Origin: Cheiracanthium punctorium
Taxonomy: Eukaryota; Arthropoda; Arachnida; Araneae; Cheiracanthiidae
DNA: 64,000 bases
NCBI GenBank assembly: GCA_038373885.1
Contig: JAWZYV010016535.1
Span: forward strand, 806,001-870,000
Reading direction: 5' to 3'
How positions within the stretch are numbered: position 1 is the stretch's first letter; each line of letters starts with the position of its first letter. This document shows, one piece after another, positions 58,381 through 64,000 of this stretch. A program made the translations under genes and the position numbers. The notes beneath the pieces were generated by a model. That model saw only the letters and a list, made by a program, of their open reading frames with translations, did not search any database and was not told the DNA's origin.

Positions 58381-59310
58381 TTTTACTAAATATTAGAAAA
58401 GGCTACCACGGTAAATGGATTTTGATTTTTAGCGGCAGTCAAGCTGCCTTAGAGCCTCTTAATTCTTTCCAAGTTAAATCTAAGATTGTCTTGGAATGTA
58501 GAAACTTTCTTAGGGAACTGGCAGCCAATAATAAGGTTTCTCTTTTTTGGGTGCAAGGATATGTTGGAATTGAATGCAATGAAAAGGCAGATGAACTGGC
58601 AAATCAGGAATCGTCGTCTAATCCTATTGGTGCAGAGCCTTTTTGTGGCATCAATATGAAGACCATAAAAGGCATCCTTCTCAAATGGAAAAAACAGGAG
58701 AATAATAAAACTTGAAGTAACTCTTCAGGACAGAAACACTCCAAAAGTATGATCGCTGGATCATTGGCAAAAGTTGTTTCTGAAATTCTTAGTTGTTCTA
58801 GAGTGAAGACACGCATTGTAGGCTTCATTACTGGACACTATTATTTGAGGAAACACCTCCATACTATGGGACTTACTCAAGACCCTAAATGTAGGAAATG
58901 TCTTAAGGATGAAGAATCGGTGCATCACATCATTTTTGATTGTGATGCTCTTGCCTCCATTTGCTTTACAACTTTAGTAATAATTAATACTAGAGTTACA
59001 CCTTAGTTCCATAAAGGGTTTGTTGATTTTATAGGCAAAGTGGGAAACCCAATTTATTGGAACTAGGAAACTTTGGGCTTGAGATATGGCACAAAATGCT
59101 ATTGAGCAGAGGTGCCCAGTATCACACAAACCCAATCTCAAGAAAATGTGTACTATAGTATATCACAGGCGCGTAGCCAGGAAAAATTTTCGGGGGGGGG
59201 GGGGGGATATATCCCGATATCCCCTCCCCTGGTATATCATGACGATCCTTGACTGTATTGTATAACTTTAATATTGGGAGTAATTTATTAAGAATTGATA
59301 AAGTTTCACA
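58381..59310 (+). pseudogene. 3' fragment of a second LINE (RNase H and zinc-finger tail)
   Basis: The frame 58422-58715 reads SGSQAALEPLNS, then FWVQGYVGIECNEKADELA, which is the C-terminal half of a LINE RNase H. A stop at 58713 and a frame change lead to 58749-59006, with TRIVGFITGHYYLRKHLHTM and a CRKCLKDEESVHHIIFDC zinc-knuckle-like tail typical of jockey/R1-related LINEs. RT is missing, so the copy is strongly 5' truncated. The text continues to about 59310 around a 66-bp MITE. It is a different copy from the LINE at 51715. Confidence 0.82.
59166..59231. mobile_element. 66-bp hAT-like micro-MITE
   Basis: CAGGCGCGTAGCCAGG at the left and the inverse of CAGGGGAGGGG at the right with a G run between. 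It is flanked by the perfect 8-bp duplication GTATATCA (59158-59165, 59232-59239). Confidence 0.85.
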
Positions 59311-59728
59311 GATGTATTGCTCTTGTATTAACTGTAAACATGATTGCTCCTATTGAATTTTTAATCTTTGTGTATGTTTTCCACTGTTTAAAACAGTAAT
59401 TTTCAAACCTTTAAATCAATGAATTACCTTTAATAGCTATTATTTTAATTGGTGAACAGAAGCATATAAGTACAGCTTTATTTTGTGCAGTACTTTTTTT
59501 TTATTTCTTAAAATTTTTATTTTCAAAACAGCTAAGCATAATAAGTAGAGGTATGGAATTTTTGCAAATAAAAAACAGAAATTTCGAAAAGAAATTAAAA
59601 AAAAATATTTCTGATATTTTGCTAAAATTCGCAAAAACTACTTATAAAACATTTTTTATAGACTTATAACCTAATTTATATTCAATATCAATTAAAAGCT
59701 AACATTGTTGTAATTTCAACATTTCAGT

Positions 59729-61035
59729 TTAGAGTCTATCCGTAAAGACAGCATTATACATACTGAAGAAGCATTCTGCATCTGCGCTATTAATTGGGCT
59801 CCAAATGCTCTGTAAAGCTGCTTCAGCAAAGGTTGGAAAAGAGCATTTAGTAGCCCACAATATGTCCTTAATGTTGAGATCTTCATTTCTGCTAACTGAT
59901 TGCAACATTAGGCAATGAAAGTGGTATATCCATATCCATGAGCTTGTTTTGAAGTGCTCTGAAGAAAGGAATTTTAGAGAAACTTTCAAGCAATATATTT
60001 TGGTTCAAAGTGGTCATACAGCCACAGATGGACAAAATAATTGACAATGTGAAAATAGGCTTCATTAGTTGCATTTAATTTTATGTGCAGAGAAAGTTTA
60101 TTGAAGCTTTTTTCAGATGCGGTTTTCACCATAGTGCTGAGATCCGAATTTACTTCTGAACAATTATTTAGGAGCAAATGCGACATTTTCTCTCCAAAGC
60201 ACCCCTGACTTTGTTTTCAAGAGTTGCTTTTAGGTCTTTAATTTGTTTCACAAATGGTGTGCAAATGGGTAACTTGAGCCTTCTAACACATCAATTAATT
60301 TCATTAATTTCAGGCACAACTCACATATGAAACTTATTTGAATCTTTAGTTTGCATTTGAAAGATTCTTTAGTGTAATTTTCTTTAAAATAGCAAATGCT
60401 GGAATTTTCATTTTCTCATTCATTGAAAAAATTGTGAATGTGAAATAATCATTCAGATACAAAACTGCTATGAGCCAAGAATTCCATCTTGTGACAATAG
60501 GTACTGGATAAAATTTTGCTGGCAGAAGTGGAACTTTTTCTCTCAATTAGCTTAAGTATGAATGCTTAATTTTTTTTGAAAGAAGGAAGGCTGATTTGAC
60601 TTTCACTATAATCATATTCAGCTCCTTAAATTCTTGACAAAAACATCGGCAACAATATTTACTTTGTGAGTCCAACAAAGAGAATGAAGTATATGTTTTC
60701 CTAAAAGAATTTTCAAAAGAGTGAAACAAGCAGACATGTAACAAGCTGAAACTGACACCAGGCCTTTTACTTGAGTATAATCGATTTCATAGTCTTTCAA
60801 TGTATCGATAATTGCTTGGGAGCATGTTGATGCATGGCAGTATCAAGAAAGTTAACACTTGACAAAAAACAGTCCTCAGTCAACTTTGAATCAATTGTTT
60901 TCAAAAGCACAGCAAAAATACACCACTCTTCTTTAGCCAAAGTTTCATCTGCTATGATCACAATAAGCTTATTTTTTAACTGTTCTTTTATGTAATCTTT
61001 TGCAGATTGTCCACTCAGGGGCACATATTTTCTTC
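59729..61035 (-). pseudogene. hAT transposase catalytic and C-terminal domains
   Basis: This is the RNase H-like core of the hAT transposase, in several broken frames. From its N-terminal side: YIKEQLKNKLIVIIADETLA, which holds the first catalytic Asp (about 60950), then SVNFLDTAMHQHAP. After frame changes come DYEIDYTQVKGLVS and CFTLLKILLGKHILHSLCWTHKVN, with CWTHK matching the CxxH block of hAT enzymes. VTRWNSWLIAVLYLNDYF is the conserved Arg-Trp segment (about 60490). The end, FPTFAEAALQSIWSPINSADAECFF, is the hAT dimerisation motif near 59800. At least four frameshifts and stops are present, so it is not functional. Confidence 0.88.
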
Positions 61036-61278
61036 TTAACCCTCCACGTACGGCTCCCGCTATTTAAGTAGGGTATCAGTTTCGTCCCCGACTACAGGTC
61101 ACGTGAAAATCACAGGTGAAGAATTTTTCCCCTTATTTCAAAACTGATCCTGCTATTTCCCTGTGTAGGTTAAAAAAACATCATTTGATGCTAATTTTCG
61201 CTCTTTCGCTGCTAGATGGCACTAGAGGGTTGCGGAATTTTTTTCTCTCACTCGATCACGATTCAGAATTAAATTTTT

Positions 61279-61474
61279 ATGCTATGTGAAGCTTCATCAG
61301 GTTACATATGTGACTTCCTTTTGTATGCAGGAAAAGGCATGTCTCTGCTACCGGAATACTCATTATATCCACAATCAACTGCTGTTGTTCTTCACCTATT
61401 ACACCGATTTCTAAACAGAGGATTTTGCATAACTGTTGATAATTACTATATGTCTCCAAGCTTGGTGGATAGTC

Positions 61475-61521
<47 letters not shown>

Positions 61522-62260
61522 GGACATATATGGTACACTCCGTAGTAACAGAAATGATTTACCTCCAGGTTTTGCAAAAGAAAAAGTAGAAAAGGAATAA
61601 TGCATCGCATATTAGCGTGGAAAAGTTATGGTACTGAAGTGGAAGGATAAAAAAATTGTAAGTATGCTTAGTACTTTCCATGATACTTCATCTGTTTCAG
61701 TTCATTCTGGGACAACAAAGGAAACACTAAAGCCAAAAGTGATTTATGATTACAACTTTACAATGAGTGGTGTCAACAGATGCGATCAAGAGATGTCATA
61801 TTACCCAAGTACCAGAAAACAACAACGAAAGTATTATAAGAAAATTTTTTTCTTCTTATTGGATCAGTCATTGTGGAATTCATATATAGTATACAAAAAA
61901 AAGTAACAAAATCAAATAAATCTCTCCTTCATTTCAAATTAGCTGTGATCGAAGAAATTTTTTGACAAATATTGTTCTTCTATACATGCATCAAAACGTA
62001 CCAGCGATTCTAGCAGTAGCTGTATTCGGCTTGTAGAAAGACATTTTGCTAGCCACATTCCACCAACCTAGGATACAATGTGCTGTATGTTGCTCCAAAA
62101 AAGACAAAAACGGGAAGAAGATACGCAAAGGGACTCGCATTTGGTGCGAAGATTGCCAAGTTGGACTATGTTTGGAACCGTGTTTCAAGTTATATCACAC
62201 CCAAAAAAACTTTCCGTAGTAATAATGTCAGTAAAAGTAATACAATCTTTATTTCTAAAA
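61279..62260 (+). pseudogene. piggyBac transposase remnant with Cys-rich tail
   Basis: This DDE transposase cuts at TTAA. The first frame reads CDFLLYAGKGMS and then FCITVDNYYMSPSLVDSLV, where VDN is the second catalytic Asp block. A run of 41 A (61480-61520) interrupts the gene. Beyond it come RNDLPPGFAKE and the frame 61628-61906 with KWKDKKIVSMLSTFHD, NFTMSGVNRCDQEMSYY (third Asp region) and STRKQQRKYYKKIFFFLLD, all typical of the family. The C-terminal Cys-rich domain is readable near 62076-62205 in another frame (CAVCCSKK, WCEDCQVGLCLEPCF). The first Asp region is missing and several stops are present. Confidence 0.9.
61480..61520. repeat. Run of 41 A inside the piggyBac transposase
   Basis: An uninterrupted A run breaks the transposase frame between the VDN block and RNDLPPGF. 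It may be a poly(A) tail from a lost retroposed insert or an expanded AAA-rich codon stretch. Confidence 0.9.
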
Positions 62261-62689
62261 TTAATATAAATAAGTTGTGATATTTACTAATACTGATTTT
62301 TTTTTTCATATTTATGTATATATTCTAACAAAGTAAAACTGATATTTTCTTTTATTTTTTATGTTTTATCACGAAATTTCTGTAACATTTTTTGAGGAAA
62401 AATGTTTAAAAATTGTATTCATCTGAAATTAAAAATATTGCATGAATTTTTTAACTTATAAACCCTGCCCGCTAAAATAGCGGGCACCGTATTATATATT
62501 TTTTGAAAACGTAAAAACTATTAAAATTTTTGTATTATTTTAAAACAACCAATGAATATGTGAATTGTAACAAATGTAGATAAAGAAAATATAAAAAAAT
62601 CTCCCCATATTTCAGGACTGGAAAGTATCAAAACTTTGCCGTACGCAGAGGGTTAACTTGTCAGCAACTGGAAGTGCACCTGATACTGG

Positions 62690-63052
62690 TATATACTTTT
62701 AAAAATACTCACGCTCTGCTGGATGATCCAATTCACGAAGCGGGATGTTTGTTTTGAGACACATGTTTACAACATCTGCAACAAAATTATCATTTTTCAT
62801 TTTTGCTTGTTTTTGTTTCTAAAACCCACCGAAAGTGGTAGACTGCTGTTTAGCTCCTGAGGTACCAGCCGCAGCAGACTTCTTTTTCATATGCGTTGAT
62901 GACAACGTGTGCTTACTCAGTGTATCTTTCTTGCCACTCTCCAAAGGCATGTTACAATACTTGCGCATAACAATATTTATGTCCGATAGATACAGGCCAT
63001 CATCTTTGAATTCTTTCACTCTTTCTTTTAAAGATTTCTTAGGGAGTCCCAT
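62690..63052 (-). pseudogene. N-terminal CGGBP1-like DNA-binding part of the hAT transposase
   Basis: The frame starts at ATG 63052 with MGLPKKSLKERVKEFKDDG. It continues through YCNMPLESGKKDTLSKHTLSSTHMKKK, which keeps the Cys-His-His part of a BED/CGGBP1-like zinc finger; the first Cys is not visible. A stop at about 62820 is followed on the same strand by VNMCLKTNIPLRELDHPAE, matching the helix after the finger in CGGBP1 (known to descend from a hAT transposase). The piggyBac insertion at 62656 cuts it there. Similarity was recognised by eye only. Confidence 0.75.
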
Positions 63053-63428
63053 TTTGAAAATTTAATGAAAGCCTATAATGGGCTGAAACTCTAACTCAAG
63101 TAGCATAATAGGATTGCACAATCTACTTTGCTGCCAACCTGACCAGGAAATCGTATGCACACTCATTCAGTCAATAAGGCCCGACTCATCTCTGGGAGAG
63201 AGAGTGGGAGAAAAATCATTTGCTGGGAGATTCAAATTTTTCAATAATAATAATAAAAAATATTTCTTATTAAAAAAATGCTACATTTTGCATTGATTTG
63301 CAAAGATAAGAACTTTTTGCATAAATTTACAAATTTCTTAGATTCAGCATTTAATTGCAATTATAAGAAAATTTCACATAAATTCACATCTATTTCTTAA
63401 AAAAAAATTCCATACCTTTAATAATAAG

Positions 63429-64000
63429 TTTGAGTAATACAAGCAAAATCTTGTAGAGCCTCAGTGTTTCTCTGACCACTTCAGCATTCACAGTAAAACA
63501 AAGCATTTAATTCAAATTAGAAACATAAATTTTCATTAAAACTTGGCAGTTCGCATGTCTCGTAAAATTTCTTCGCTTGGTGCCAGGCTTGGGTGGCCAC
63601 AAAGGTTTTCGCACAACAGACTAGTTTCTGACCTTGGAATTTTGTTAGCAAAACATCAGAAACTGCTCTAGTGATCAAATAAATTGAAAATACTAATATC
63701 ACGTTATAACACCACTGTAATGTTACTGGCCATTTAGTGATACTTTACATATGGTATCACTGTGGTGTCGCTGTATGTCATCGTATTAAGGTGCACTACA
63801 TAATTTAAGTTGATTAAAAACAAGTGAATATTTTTTTTTACAGCATTTAATTTGTAAGTGAAAATTATTAGGGAATAGTTTGCTCTTATTTAAGAATACC
63901 TTATTCTAAAAATAAAAACATTAATTTTAATAAATATTTGAATAGCTTTATAAGCTTTGAAGCATAAATGACACAACAAATATGAGGATACATTTAATGA
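63429..64000. other. Right flank of the hAT element
   Basis: No gene is supported. The minus frame at 63517-63702 has no domain I recognise. The sequence is AT-rich toward the window end. Confidence 0.45.

Larger units (their letters stand above)
61040..62652 (+). mobile_element. piggyBac-family element inserted in the hAT transposon
   Basis: TTAA (61036-61039) followed by CCCTCCACGTACGGC, and GCCGTACGCAGAGGG followed by TTAA (62653-62656). It contains the middle and C-terminal parts of a piggyBac transposase. At 1.61 kb it is shorter than full piggyBac elements (over 2 kb), so the N-terminal half of the gene is deleted. Confidence 0.95.
59546..63420 (-). mobile_element. hAT transposon with CGGBP1-like transposase, interrupted by piggyBac
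   Basis: TAGAGGTATGGAATTTTTGC at the left and the inverse of TAAAGGTATGGAATTTTTTT at the right, flanked by the perfect 8-bp duplication ATAATAAG (59538-59545, 63421-63428). The transposase is read on the minus strand in two pieces around the piggyBac element at 61040-62652. Without that element the hAT would be about 2.26 kb. Confidence 0.93.

Noticed and set aside
63517..63702. 61-residue minus-strand frame beyond the hAT element
   Set aside because: It lies outside the element's duplication and shows no recognisable motif.

Overview
The window comes from a eukaryote. It has spliced C2H2 zinc-finger exons with pyrimidine-tract acceptors and AATAAA signals, long AT-rich non-coding stretches, many homopolymer runs, and transposons of nearly every class. 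The mix of Ty3/gypsy, RNase H-bearing LINE, hAT, piggyBac, Ginger-like, Tc1/mariner-like and Helitron elements, plus the zinc-finger exon pattern, suggests an arthropod genome. I cannot name the species, and I see no prokaryotic gene organisation.

Host gene content is thin. Three exons on the + strand (25433-25653, 30746-30993, 44793-45109) each start after a splice acceptor, all in phase 1. Each encodes C2H2 fingers and ends in its own stop codon. This is the layout of alternative 3'-terminal exons of a BTB/zinc-finger gene of the longitudinals-lacking or broad type: one shared upstream part, not in this window, would splice to different finger exons. A possible fourth terminal exon without fingers lies at 21979-22275. 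Most sequence from about 17 to 45 kb is then probably intron and 3' UTR of that locus.

Layout. 1-6.5 kb: a decayed Ty3/gypsy retrotransposon with two LTRs. 7.4-8.85 kb: an old Helitron-like element with a hAT MITE inside. 10-17 kb: a dense nest of hAT-like, piggyBac-like, pogo-like and Harbinger-like MITEs, up to five levels deep. 17-45 kb: the zinc-finger exons in AT-rich sequence, with scattered MITEs, a mariner-like fragment (36.8-37.6 kb) and a Ginger-like element with a broken integrase-type transposase (37.6-40.3 kb). 45.7-50.1 kb: hAT and mariner-like elements, one holding a Helitron with seven ~155-bp units. 51.7-57.35 kb: a LINE carrying four later insertions. 58.4-59.3 kb: the 3' end of another LINE. 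59.5-63.4 kb: a hAT element with a CGGBP1-like transposase remnant, interrupted by a piggyBac element.

Transposon boundaries were set by reading terminal inverted repeats and target-site duplications directly. Many duplications are perfect 8-mers (hAT type), TTAA (piggyBac type) or TA (Tc1/mariner type). All transposase and polymerase reading frames are broken, so no element here looks autonomous.
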